Positions 14,755 to 22,909 of a stretch of 40,121 nucleotides of DNA are shown piece by piece. Numbering within the stretch: the stretch's first letter is position 1; every line of letters begins with the position of its first letter. Source of the DNA: CAYLSV01 sp964386435 (GTDB lineage: Bacteria; Planctomycetota; Phycisphaerae; Tepidisphaerales; Tepidisphaeraceae); assembly GCA_964386435.1 (NCBI GenBank), contig CAYLSV010000031.1, forward strand, positions 1 through 40,121, written 5' to 3'. Made by a program: the position numbers and the translations under genes. The notes under the pieces are model-generated. The model did no database searches and was not told where the DNA came from. It saw only the letters and a list, made by a program, of their open reading frames with translations.

Positions 14755-15543
14755 TTGTACGAAGGCAAACCCATTATCGGCCTCGTCGGCGGCATTGCGG
14801 CCGGCAAGAGTCACGTCGCCAAGCTCTTCGGCCGGGCCGGGGCGGAAGTGATCAGCAGCGACGCGCTGGTCCACACGGCCTACACCCACCCGCAGATTAA
14901 GCGGCAGGTGCTGGAGATGCTCGGCGAGGACGCGTTCGACCCGCTGGGCAACGTCGACCGGACAGCCGTGGGGCAAATGGTCTTCCGCGATGTCGAGAAA
15001 CGCAAGAAACTCGAGCGCCTGCTGCACCCGATTGTGAACGAGGTCCGGCTGCAGCGGATGCAGCGGGCGGCGGCCGATGCGGCGGTGCGGGCGTATGTCT
15101 GGGACTCGCCGCTGCTGATGGAGACGGGGCTGGACAAGTTGTGCGACGCGGTGGTTTTTGTCGAGACGGACGAGGCGACGCGGCGGGCGAGGGCGGCGGA
15201 ACGTGGCTGGGACGCGGCCGAGTTAGCGCGGCGTGAAAATCTGCAGGCCCCGCTGGACAAGAAGCGGGCGCGGGCCGATCATGTGCTACGCGGAACGGCC
15301 CGTGTCGCCGATGAGGCGACGGCCCGGACGCACTCCTCCCCCGACCCATCCGACCCCCGGCCCACCGCAGATGGCGGTGGCCGGGCCCAGACGACGCCGC
15401 GTGATGACGCGCTCGCTTGGGAGGTGGGCCAGCTATTGGACCGGATCCTCGCCGCGCCTCGGCCGGCGGGCGGGCGCTGCCAAAACTGCGCCTGTGGCCC
15501 CGGCCCCTGCGGCGACGCCCCCGGCGGCCCCGCATCGGCCTGA
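14755..15543 (+). CDS. coaE: Dephospho-CoA kinase with extended C-terminus
   Basis: CoaE phosphorylates dephospho-CoA in the last step of coenzyme A synthesis. The P-loop is GLVGGIAAGKS (about residues 9-19), followed by ISSDALVH, the CoA-binding lid, LLHPIVNEVR and VWDSPLLMETGLD. The protein has 262 residues, against about 200 for the family. The excess lies after residue 180, as a Pro/Ser/Asp-rich stretch and then a Cys-rich tail (GRCQNCACGPGPCGD). The TTG start at 14755 is the first codon that allows the complete P-loop strand. The neighbouring rho gene downstream on the same strand is a common partner of coaE. Confidence 0.92.
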   Translation: MYEGKPIIGLVGGIAAGKSHVAKLFGRAGAEVISSDALVHTAYTHPQIKRQVLEMLGEDAFDPLGNVDRTAVGQMVFRDVEKRKKLERLLHPIVNEVRLQRMQRAAADAAVRAYVWDSPLLMETGLDKLCDAVVFVETDEATRRARAAERGWDAAELARRENLQAPLDKKRARADHVLRGTARVADEATARTHSSPDPSDPRPTADGGGRAQTTPRDDALAWEVGQLLDRILAAPRPAGGRCQNCACGPGPCGDAPGGPASA

Positions 15544-15678
15544 CCGATCCGGCACACGACACCCGAAGTCGGCGGTCCCGCCGGCTCTTCACAACCAACT
15601 CCCAAGCCCGCCGACCTCCCGAGGTCCGGCGGTTCGGCCCCACCCGGGTGCCGATTCTTCTCCGCCGGAGGACGCCAG

Positions 15679-17628
15679 ATGGCCAAGACGACCACGACCC
15701 GCACCCGCCGCAAGACCGTCAAGAAGGCTGTGCCCACCGACGACGCGGCTCCCGTCTCGCCGGCCTCGGCCTCGCTGTACGACGACGCCGACGCGCCCGC
15801 ACCGACAGCGAAGAAAAAGGTCGTCCGCCGCCGCCGCACCAAGGCCGCCGAGGAGCCGACGCCCGACGACGTCCCGGCCGAGGACAAGGCCGACAAGCCC
15901 CGCCGCAAGACGGCCAAGAAAGCCGCCCCCGTCGAGGAGAAGCCCGCCGACCCCGAGCCCGTCGCCGAAGCTCCCAAGCCCGAGCCAAAGCCCGACGACC
16001 GCCCAACCGACGACGACAACAACGACCGCCGCGAGCAACGTGACGGCCGCCGTGACCGCAACAACAACCGCAACGGCGACCGCCAGCAGCAGGGCGATCG
16101 CCAGCAAAACAACGATCGCCAACAAAGCGACCGCCAGCACAACAACGACGGCAGCAATAACGGCGACCGCAAGAGCCGCTGGCAGTCCCGCCGCGAACGC
16201 CAGAAGAACAAAAAGAACCGCAACAAGTTCGACAACGACCACGGCGGCGGCGGTGGGGGTGGTGGCGGCAACAGCCAACGCGGCAACCCCCACCACGTCC
16301 CCGGCCGCGGCCCGGCCGGCCTCATCATCGACGAGGAGGACGAGGCCGACATCTACGGCGGCGATTACGACGGCCCCAACAAGCCCGACCCGAGCATCCC
16401 GCCGCTGTACATCAAGGACCTCCAGGCCATGGAGCTCGCCGAGCTGAACAAGCTCGCCGAGGAGGAGGGCATCGAGGACCCGGCCTCACTCAAGCAGCGG
16501 CAGGACCTCATCTTCCAGATTCTTCGCGCCCGCACCCGCAAAAGCGGCATGCTCTTCGGCGAGGGCGTTCTCGAAGTCCTGCCCGACGGCTTCGGCTTCC
16601 TCCGCAGCCCGCTGTACAACTACCAGGCGAGCCCCGACGACATCTACGTCAGCCCCAGCCAGATCCGCCGGTTCGGGTTGCGGGCCGGCATGGTCATCAG
16701 CGGCGCGACCCGGCCGCCCAAGGAGTCGGAACGGTACTTCGCCCTGCTCCGCGTCGATTCGATCATGGGCGAGGATCCGGCCAAGGCCCACAGCTTGGGC
16801 AACTTCGAGGACCTCACGCCGCTGCACCCCGAGCACCGGCTGCACCTGGAGCACGACAAGCTCGACCTGAACACCCGCATCTTCGACCTCGTCGCCCCGG
16901 TCGGCAAGGGGCAGCGCATGCTCATCGTCGCCCCGCCGCGGACCGGCAAGACGGTGCTGCTGCAGAAGATGTGCCTGGCGATCAAGCAGAACCACCCCGA
17001 CGTGATCCTGATGGTCGTCCTGATCGATGAGCGGCCGGAGGAAGTCACCGATTTCAAGCGGAACACGCCCGCCGAGGTCGTCAGCAGCACGTTCGACGAG
17101 CTCGGCAGCCGGCACGTGCAGGTCGCCGAGATGGCGATCAACAAGGACGTGGTCGTCCTGCTCGACTCCATCACCCGCCTGGCCCGCGCCTACAACAACG
17201 AGACCAACAGCGGCAAGATCGGCACCGGCGGCATCGACGTCAAGGCGCTGGAGAAGCCCAAGCGGTTCTTCGGCGCCGCCCGCGCCATCGAGGGTGGCGG
17301 CAGCCTGACTATCCTCGCCACCGCCCTCGTCGAGACGAACTCCAAAATGGACGACGTCATCTTCGAGGAGTTCAAAGGCACCGGCAACGCCGAACTGCAC
17401 CTGGACCGCAAGCTGTCGGACAAGCGGATTTACCCCGCCATCGACATCAACTCCAGCGGCACCCGCCGCGAGGAACTGCTGCTGGACGGGCAGGAGCTGG
17501 ACCTGGTCCGCCGGCTCCGCCGCGTGATGGTCGACATGAACCCGGTCGAGGCCATCGAGCTGCTCCGCAGCAAGCTGGAGAAGCACCCGAGCAACGCCCA
17601 GTTCCTGATGCAGATGAACTTGGACTGA
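15679..17628 (+). CDS. rho: Transcription termination factor Rho with long disordered N-terminus
   Basis: A hexameric RNA/DNA helicase ending transcription at Rho-dependent sites. The 649 residues comprise a long N-terminal extension (1-242), then the RNA-binding domain (about 243-370, with GVLEVLPDGFGFLRSP) and the ATPase core (Walker A APPRTGKT, 418-425; LIDERPEEVTDF; LLDSITRLARAYN). E. coli Rho has 419 residues, so the extra part is the N-terminus. It begins with Lys/Ala/Pro/Glu-rich sequence and turns into an Asn/Asp/Arg/Gln stretch (114-168) and a run of nine glycines near 189-197. Such low-complexity insertions in Rho are linked in other bacteria to RNA affinity or phase separation. ATG at 15679. 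It is followed by a large inverted repeat. Confidence 0.96.
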   Translation: MAKTTTTRTRRKTVKKAVPTDDAAPVSPASASLYDDADAPAPTAKKKVVRRRRTKAAEEPTPDDVPAEDKADKPRRKTAKKAAPVEEKPADPEPVAEAPKPEPKPDDRPTDDDNNDRREQRDGRRDRNNNRNGDRQQQGDRQQNNDRQQSDRQHNNDGSNNGDRKSRWQSRRERQKNKKNRNKFDNDHGGGGGGGGGNSQRGNPHHVPGRGPAGLIIDEEDEADIYGGDYDGPNKPDPSIPPLYIKDLQAMELAELNKLAEEEGIEDPASLKQRQDLIFQILRARTRKSGMLFGEGVLEVLPDGFGFLRSPLYNYQASPDDIYVSPSQIRRFGLRAGMVISGATRPPKESERYFALLRVDSIMGEDPAKAHSLGNFEDLTPLHPEHRLHLEHDKLDLNTRIFDLVAPVGKGQRMLIVAPPRTGKTVLLQKMCLAIKQNHPDVILMVVLIDERPEEVTDFKRNTPAEVVSSTFDELGSRHVQVAEMAINKDVVVLLDSITRLARAYNNETNSGKIGTGGIDVKALEKPKRFFGAARAIEGGGSLTILATALVETNSKMDDVIFEEFKGTGNAELHLDRKLSDKRIYPAIDINSSGTRREELLLDGQELDLVRRLRRVMVDMNPVEAIELLRSKLEKHPSNAQFLMQMNLD

Positions 17629-17645
17629 TCCCGGCCGCTTCACCG

Positions 17646-17788
17646 CGCCCGTCCCTCCCCCACGACCAGGCCCGACCGTGAGGGAGGGTGGCGGCGCAGC
17701 CGCTTCTCAGCGATCGGCTTCCCAAGTCAAGCGGCTGCGCCGCCACCCTCCCTCACGGTCGGTCCTGGTCGTGGGGGAGGGACGGGCG
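17646..17788. repeat. Large inverted repeat after rho, type D (60-nt arms)
   Basis: Arms 17646-17705 and 17729-17788 are reverse complements over 60 nt with a single mismatch, separated by 23 nt. The outer end reads CGCCCGTCCCTCCCCCACG. It lies between convergent genes (rho and 17805). The RNA would form a very stable hairpin, so it could end transcription from both sides, but the length and near identity of the arms look more like a mobile palindromic element. Confidence 0.85.
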
Positions 17789-17804
17789 TGGCGCGAAACA
17801 CCAG

Positions 17805-18245
17805 TCACCCAAACGCGCCGCCGAGGTAAAGCGCCAGGGCGATCACCTCCAGGATCAGCACCACCACGATCGGCCGCCACCAGCGGTGCAGCCAACTGTC
17901 GGGCCTCGGCTTGCTCGACGGCGGTGGGGCAGCGTGCGTCAGCTTGCGGGGGCAGATTTGCCGTTCCATTGCCGCGATGATCACGTGGCACTCGAACGGT
18001 CGCACGCCCAGCGCCACGCCCTCGGTGACGAGCCACGCCCGAGCCGGGAAGGCGATGCCGTCGGCCTCCAAATGCCGGCCGACCAGCAGGGCGAATTGCC
18101 CGGCGAGGTCCGGCCGCACCCGCAGCCGCCGGAGCGTGTCGCCGATCTCCGGCAACGATGTCGACCCGCCCCGCAGCCGCTGCCGCTCGGCCTCCCGCAG
18201 CGTCCGCAACCCACCGGCGGGAGATGATGAAACGGACCGAGTCAT
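17805..18245 (-). CDS. Small tail-anchored membrane protein, function unknown
   Basis: About 146 residues. The cytosolic part is Arg- and Leu-rich and has no recognised domain. It ends in a Pro/Ser linker and one hydrophobic C-terminal helix, WWRPIVVVLILEVIALALYL, with only three residues after it, so it is probably tail-anchored. ATG at 18245 is used; another ATG at 18260 would add five residues. It is divergent from the gene at 18279 with almost no intergenic space. Confidence 0.65.
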   Translation of the reverse strand: MTRSVSSSPAGGLRTLREAERQRLRGGSTSLPEIGDTLRRLRVRPDLAGQFALLVGRHLEADGIAFPARAWLVTEGVALGVRPFECHVIIAAMERQICPRKLTHAAPPPSSKPRPDSWLHRWWRPIVVVLILEVIALALYLGGAFG

Positions 18246-18278
18246 GGTGCTAAGCTGCATCGGCCCACCGGCCTCACC

Positions 18279-19103
18279 ATGACGAAGTGGATCAAGCGGC
18301 TGGCGTTATTGGCACTCACCCTCGCCCTGCTCATCGGCGGCGGGCTGTACTACGCCTACCAAGCGGCCAACACCCGGCCAGATTGGTACGACCCGATTAC
18401 CGCCGCGCCGGCCGCCGGTGCCGAACGCACCGCCGCGGCCAACCGTGTGCTGGGCGACCTTGCGGCGGTCAACAACGAGCTCGACCGCCAACAGGCCGAG
18501 CTTGCCGCCGGTGTCGCCGAGGAGCCGGAGGCGTTTCAGCTCACTTTCGCCGAGAGCGATCTGAACGCCTGGCTCGCCGAGTGGGGCACGTGGGCGAAAG
18601 TCGAGGACGCCGCCGACGGGCAGTTGCAGGACATCGTCGTCCGCCTCCGCGACAACAAATTGCTGCTCGCCGGTACGTTGACCGAGCGGGATGTCGTCGC
18701 TGCCCTGCACATCGAGCCGTTGCCGGGCGAGACAGGCACCTCGGTTCAACTCACCCGCGTCACCGCCGGCCGGCTGCCGCTGCCGCAGCGGATGTGGGGC
18801 CGCTGGCGCGACCCGCTGGTGGCCGAGCTCGAGAAGAGCGTCGCCCGCCACGAACCCGCCGCCGCGCTGACGGCGGACGGTGCCAACGTCGCCGCCGCGC
18901 AACTGCTGTGGGGCCGGCTGCTCATCGACTTGCTCGACGGCCGACCCGCCGGCCCCGACGTGCTGCTGTACCTCCAACGCAACGACGCCTGGCTCCCCGC
19001 CCGCATCGAAAACATCGACATCGGCGACGGCGACGTGACGATCACCGTCCGCCCGCTGACGATAGAAGAGGCGGCGAATCTGCTGCAACCGGTCGAGCGG
19101 TAG
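18279..19103 (+). CDS. Membrane-anchored protein of unknown function
   Basis: A 274-residue protein with one N-terminal membrane helix (about residues 7-28, LALLALTLALLIGGGLYYAY) and the rest outside the cytosol. The outer part begins with an alpha-helical stretch rich in Ala and Glu, then alternates beta segments such as FAESDLNAWLAEW, IVVRLRDNKLLLAGTL and IENIDIGDGDVTITVRPL. This recalls membrane-anchored lipid- or LPS-transport-like beta folds, but I cannot assign a family. ATG at 18279. It is convergent with murG and separated from it by 26 bases. Confidence 0.75.
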   Translation: MTKWIKRLALLALTLALLIGGGLYYAYQAANTRPDWYDPITAAPAAGAERTAAANRVLGDLAAVNNELDRQQAELAAGVAEEPEAFQLTFAESDLNAWLAEWGTWAKVEDAADGQLQDIVVRLRDNKLLLAGTLTERDVVAALHIEPLPGETGTSVQLTRVTAGRLPLPQRMWGRWRDPLVAELEKSVARHEPAAALTADGANVAAAQLLWGRLLIDLLDGRPAGPDVLLYLQRNDAWLPARIENIDIGDGDVTITVRPLTIEEAANLLQPVER

Positions 19104-19129
19104 CGGCTGCATGCGGCCACGTCTGATAC

Positions 19130-20278
19130 TCAACCTGCTTCGGCAGGTGCCACCAATTGCTCGATCACCCGCGCCACCGCGTCGGCGGCGTCCGGGCGGG
19201 CGAGCTTCGTCGCCGCCTCGGCCATCGTGCGGCGGCGGGGGGCGTCGTAGAGCAACCCCTCCACGTGCGGCCGCAGGGCGGCGGCGTTCTGGTCGGCGTT
19301 CTTCAGATCGTCCAACAACACCGCCGCCCCGGCGTCGGCCAGCACCTGGGCGTTGGCCGTCTGGTGGCGGTCCTTGTGGAACGGGTAGGGCATCAAAATG
19401 CTCGGCACGCCGCAGGCCGTCAGCTCGGCAACACTGCTCGCCCCGCTGCGACTGACGGCGAGGTCGGCCACCGACCAGACGTCGCTCATCGCCGGCGTGA
19501 AATCGATCACCCGCGCCGGCAGCGCCAGGTCGCGGTACTTCAGCCGCACCGCCTCGGCGTGGTCCTTGCCGGCCAGATGCAGCACCTGCCAACCCTGCAG
19601 CGTCGAGCCGTCGCGCTTCAGGCGGATCAGCAGCTCCAGCACCGCCTCGTTCACCGTCGCCGCCCCCTGGCTCGCGCCGGTGATGACGAGCGTCGAGAGC
19701 CGACAGTCCAGCCCCAGCCGCTCGGCGGCGGCGCGGCGGTCGGGCCGCTGCAGCACCTCCCGGCGGACCGGGCAGCCGGTGGTCGTCAGCTTCGCCTGCT
19801 GGTTCTTCGCCACGTGCTGTTTCGTGGCGTCAAAGCCGCAGCAGACGCTCCTGACGAACTTCATCAGGTAACGATTTGCCTTGCCGGGCACCACGTCGGG
19901 ATTGAGGATGGCCGTCGGCACGTTCGCCGCCGACGCCAGCTTCACCGCCACGCCCGCCGCATAACCGCCCAGCCCCAGCACGGCCGCCGGGCGACGCTCG
20001 GCGATGAGCGTCCGCACCTGGTCCTGCGTCGCCCGCCACGCGTTCCAGAACCGCAGCAGCCCACCCACGCTTCGCACCGGCGGCACGATCGGCTGCGGCA
20101 CGTACTCGTAGCCGGTCGGTTCAAGAATGTCGGCATCGATCGGCCGCTGCGTGCACAGGAAAATCGGCCGCACCTCCGGCAGCAGTTTGCCCAGCACCTC
20201 GGCGACGCTCACGCCCGGATACAGGTGGCCGCCGCTGCCGCCGCCGGCGAGGAGGATGGTGGGTGGGGTGGCGGTCAT
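19130..20278 (-). CDS. murG: UDP-GlcNAc:undecaprenyl-PP-MurNAc-pentapeptide GlcNAc transferase
   Basis: MurG adds GlcNAc to lipid I to form lipid II on the inner face of the membrane. The 382 residues show the G-loop GGGSGGHLYPGVSVAE (about 12-27), GLGGYAAGVAV, the second G-loop ITGASQGAATVNEAVL and the UDP-GlcNAc site region VSRSGASSVAELTACGVPSILMPYPF. ATG at 20278 overlaps the ftsW stop (ATGA), so they are translationally coupled. Much longer in-frame reading upstream (to 21379) is antisense noise over ftsW. Its presence shows the organism makes peptidoglycan. Confidence 0.95.
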   Translation of the reverse strand: MTATPPTILLAGGGSGGHLYPGVSVAEVLGKLLPEVRPIFLCTQRPIDADILEPTGYEYVPQPIVPPVRSVGGLLRFWNAWRATQDQVRTLIAERRPAAVLGLGGYAAGVAVKLASAANVPTAILNPDVVPGKANRYLMKFVRSVCCGFDATKQHVAKNQQAKLTTTGCPVRREVLQRPDRRAAAERLGLDCRLSTLVITGASQGAATVNEAVLELLIRLKRDGSTLQGWQVLHLAGKDHAEAVRLKYRDLALPARVIDFTPAMSDVWSVADLAVSRSGASSVAELTACGVPSILMPYPFHKDRHQTANAQVLADAGAAVLLDDLKNADQNAAALRPHVEGLLYDAPRRRTMAEAATKLARPDAADAVARVIEQLVAPAEAG

Positions 20279-21498
20279 TCGGTCGATCCTTCGCGTTCGT
20301 TCGTCTCCCGACGCGGCATTGTCCCGCAAAGCAGGCCGAGCATCAAGCCGGTGAGCAGCAAGCCGCTGCCGCCGAAGCTGATCAGCGGCAACGACATGCC
20401 CTTGGTCGGCACGCTCACCGTCGCCACGGCGAGGTTGATCGCCGCCTGCAAGCCGACCGTCGCCGTTACCCCAAACGCCAGCATCCGCCACAGCGGCCCG
20501 CCGGCCGTCCGTGTCGCGTGCCAGCCGCACAGCAGCAGCAGCAGGTACAACGCCACCACCAGCACCGCCCCGACGATGCCCGTTTCCTCGGCGATGACGG
20601 CGAAGATGAAATCGGTGGTGTCTTCCGGCAAAAACCCTTGTTTCTGCACGCCGTTGCCCAGCCCGGTGCCCAGCGGGCCGGTGGCGAAGCTGGCGAGGGC
20701 CTGGGTCATGTGGAAGCCGCTGCCGGCCGGGTCGGCCCACGGGTCGAGGAAGCTGGTCAGCCGGGCCCAGCGGTAGGGCGTGCCCGCCACCAGCCACGCC
20801 CCGGCCGCCATCACCGGCAGCGCCAGCAACGCGAGCTGCCAAAGCCTCGCCCCGCCGGCGATCAGCATGCCCGCCGCCACTGTCGCCACGAGGGCGGCCG
20901 TCCCGAAATCCTCCACCGCGATCAGCCCGATTATCGCCGCCACCGGGCCGCACGCGATGCCCAGCGCCCGCCATTCGGTTACGCCCAGTGTCGCCCGGTG
21001 CCCCAGCCACACCACGGCCGCCCACTTCGCCACCTCCGAGGCCTGCACCTGCACCGACCCGAGCGCCAGCCACCGCCGTGCGCCGTTCACCTCCACCCCC
21101 ACCCCCGGCACCAGCGCCGCCACGCACACCATCACCCCGACCACCGCCGCCGCCCACGCCGCCCACCGCAGTTCCACCAGCCGCCCCACCCCCGGCCGCG
21201 ACCCGACCCAGAACGCCATGACAGCAAGCCCCGCGAACAGCGCGTGCCGCCGCCCGCTCGGCGACCACAGCCACAAATCGGCCGCATCCGCCAGCCCCAC
21301 GTTCGCCGCCGCCGACTCCACCGCCAGCACCCCCACGCACAGCAACGCCAACACACACAGCGTCAGCCCCTCCCGCCACCGAAGCTCGCCCACGTCACAC
21401 GTCACCAACGGAGCATCGGCCCAACCCGCCCGATAAACCTTGCGAGGCGGCACGTCCGAGAACGTGATCTCGCCCAACACGTGCGTCGCGGCCACCAC
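20275..21498 (-). CDS. ftsW: FtsW/RodA/SpoVE family peptidoglycan polymerase
   Basis: A 407-residue SEDS protein with about nine membrane helices, which polymerises lipid II at the division site with a partner class B penicillin-binding protein. Family marks are GARRWLALGSVQVQASEVAK, the extracellular LTSFLDPWADPAGSGFHMTQAL, EDTTDFIFAVIAEETG and SVPTKGMSLPLISFGGSGLL. Immediate coupling to murG favours FtsW over RodA. ATG at 21498; the first 35 residues are a soluble lead-in. Only ftsW and murG of a usual division/cell-wall cluster are here, with no mur ligases, ftsQ or ftsZ on either side. Confidence 0.94.
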   Translation of the reverse strand: MVAATHVLGEITFSDVPPRKVYRAGWADAPLVTCDVGELRWREGLTLCVLALLCVGVLAVESAAANVGLADAADLWLWSPSGRRHALFAGLAVMAFWVGSRPGVGRLVELRWAAWAAAVVGVMVCVAALVPGVGVEVNGARRWLALGSVQVQASEVAKWAAVVWLGHRATLGVTEWRALGIACGPVAAIIGLIAVEDFGTAALVATVAAGMLIAGGARLWQLALLALPVMAAGAWLVAGTPYRWARLTSFLDPWADPAGSGFHMTQALASFATGPLGTGLGNGVQKQGFLPEDTTDFIFAVIAEETGIVGAVLVVALYLLLLLCGWHATRTAGGPLWRMLAFGVTATVGLQAAINLAVATVSVPTKGMSLPLISFGGSGLLLTGLMLGLLCGTMPRRETNEREGSTE

Positions 21499-21516
21499 GG
21501 AGGCATCTCGATGCTT

Positions 21517-21561
21517 CGCTGAACCCGCCTCCGCCTCTACGAGGCGGAGGCGGGTTCAGCG
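21517..21561. repeat. Hairpin repeat, type C copy 1
   Basis: A perfect inverted repeat with 21-nt arms (21517-21537 and 21541-21561) and a 3-nt loop, reading CGCTGAACCCGCCTCCGCC on the left. The core AACC(C)GCCTCCGCCT..AGGCGGAGGCGG(G)TT followed by TTCAGCGACGT recurs at 32652-32707, so it is dispersed. It lies between the small gene at 21593 and ftsW and could terminate transcription of the former. Confidence 0.8.
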
Positions 21562-21592
21562 ACGTTCAGGCGAAGCGCTGGCTTCGCAGCAC

Positions 21593-21790
21593 CTACGGTT
21601 CCTTGTCGACTTCCTCGTCGTCCGGGTGGGGCGGTGCTTCATCGAGGTCGTGCAGCAAATCGGTCAGGTCGGCGTCGTCCATCTCCCACCAATCGGGAAT
21701 GGCCGCGGCGTGCATGCCGCGGCGGGCGGCGATGGCGGCGCGGAGCTTTTCGCGCAACGCCTCGTCGTCGATCTCGCGGAGGCGGATCAT
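21593..21790 (-). CDS. Small acidic protein (65 residues) ending the protease operon
   Basis: Overlaps the preceding pseudoprotease gene by 4 bases (ATGA), which supports real translation. The N-terminal half is a charged helix, with IDDEALREKLRAAIAARRGM. The C-terminal half is strongly acidic (WWEMDDADLTDLLHDLDE, then DDEEVDKEP). No signal peptide or known domain. It could be a cytosolic partner of the operon, but nothing shows what it does. Confidence 0.68.
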   Translation of the reverse strand: MIRLREIDDEALREKLRAAIAARRGMHAAAIPDWWEMDDADLTDLLHDLDEAPPHPDDEEVDKEP

Positions 21791-22896
21791 GGCCGCTCCA
21801 TCGGGGCGTCGGGCAGCGGGCGGTCGGTGAGATCCGGCGGGGCCGGGTCGAGCTTCTCGCCGCGGCCGGCCCGGAGCTGGCGGAGGGCGGCGTCGACCTG
21901 CTCGGCGGGCAAGGCGAACNNNNNNNNNNCAACCCGGCCGGCCCGGGCGATGTTGATGCCGACCACCCGGCCGTCGAGCGAGACGACCGGGCCGCCCATG
22001 TCCAGCGGCAGCAGGACCGTGTCGTGCTGGATCACGTCCTCGAAGTCCGCGGCCCGCAAACTGAAGGCGCCGTCGAATTGATTCTGCTCGATGGACCGCT
22101 GGCTGCCCCGCGGCCGGCTGCCGAGGATGGCCAGGCGGGTCAGCTCGCGGTCGTCGCGGACGAACACGACCGGCACCTGCTGGCCGACGTCGAACATCCG
22201 CATCGCCCCACGAACCGCGTTCTGGTTGTCGATTTCTGCCCGGCCGAGGCGGACGATGATGTCACCCGTCTCCAAACCCGCCCGCTCAGCGGAACTGAAC
22301 GGCGTGACCTGGATGATTCGCACGCCGCCGTCGGGGTGGTTCTCCATGGCGACGCCCAGGAACGCGGCGGTGCCGGGCACCTTCAACCGCTCCACACTGA
22401 CGATGCCGTACTGCACGTTCTCCGCGGCCGGGCCGGGCGTGATGAGGATCGTGCCGATGTCCGGGCGGTTGGGGCTCAGCGTCAGCGGCGGCAGCTCGAG
22501 GCCGGGCACGCGGAGCAGGGCGAGGTCGTTCTCCCGCCACACGCCGCGGACGGTGGCGTCGGATTCGTCGCCGGCGGCGGTGCGGACCTTCAGATTCGAG
22601 CCGTCGCCGAGTTCGCTGGCTTTGGTTAGCACCTCGTGCTGCCCCACGGCGGTGCCGAGCGCGACCTGCGTGTCGCCGGACCAGACGCGAACCACCGAGT
22701 CGCCCGCTTGGCGGCCGACCTCGGCCATCAGGTCTTTCAACTCCGGGTTGTTCTTTGAGCGGGCGCGGTAGGTCCGCCATGCGTTGCGGCGCTGCTCGAC
22801 GCGTTCCTGCCCGTCGTCCTGCGCAACGGCGATCACCGGCCAGCCGCCGAGCGCGACGGCGAGGGCGAGGAGCAGCATGAACGGGCGGCGTGACAT
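21787..22896 (-). CDS. Secreted trypsin-like pseudoprotease with internal PDZ domain
   Basis: A 369-residue paralogue of the S1C protease encoded just upstream. It has a signal peptide (1-26). The trypsin fold starts at about residue 66 (DSVVRVWSG...). At the position of the catalytic His the sequence reads VLTKASELG, with no His. The Asp is kept (NDLALLRV, D124). The Ser motif GNSGGP is replaced by LDMGGPVVSLDGRVVGI (about 298-314). A PDZ domain (about 178-258) lies before this last segment, so it appears inserted into the protease fold. It should be catalytically dead and may be a chaperone or inhibitor-like partner. A 10-N gap falls at about residues 323-326; the frame seems kept. It begins 13 bases after the upstream gene. 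Confidence 0.82.
   Translation of the reverse strand: MSRRPFMLLLALAVALGGWPVIAVAQDDGQERVEQRRNAWRTYRARSKNNPELKDLMAEVGRQAGDSVVRVWSGDTQVALGTAVGQHEVLTKASELGDGSNLKVRTAAGDESDATVRGVWRENDLALLRVPGLELPPLTLSPNRPDIGTILITPGPAAENVQYGIVSVERLKVPGTAAFLGVAMENHPDGGVRIIQVTPFSSAERAGLETGDIIVRLGRAEIDNQNAVRGAMRMFDVGQQVPVVFVRDDRELTRLAILGSRPRGSQRSIEQNQFDGAFSLRAADFEDVIQHDTVLLPLDMGGPVVSLDGRVVGINIARAGRVXXXXFALPAEQVDAALRQLRAGRGEKLDPAPPDLTDRPLPDAPMERP
21920..21929. other. Assembly gap (10 N)
   Basis: Ten N inside the pseudoprotease gene; the true gap length is unknown although the reading frame continues on both sides. Confidence 0.99.
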
Positions 22897-22909
22897 CTAA
22901 TGAACTCCT

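Noticed and set aside
15233..16447. 404-codon Pro/Ser/Thr-rich frame overlapping coaE and rho
   Set aside because: Out-of-frame reading of the disordered Rho N-terminus; no start signal.
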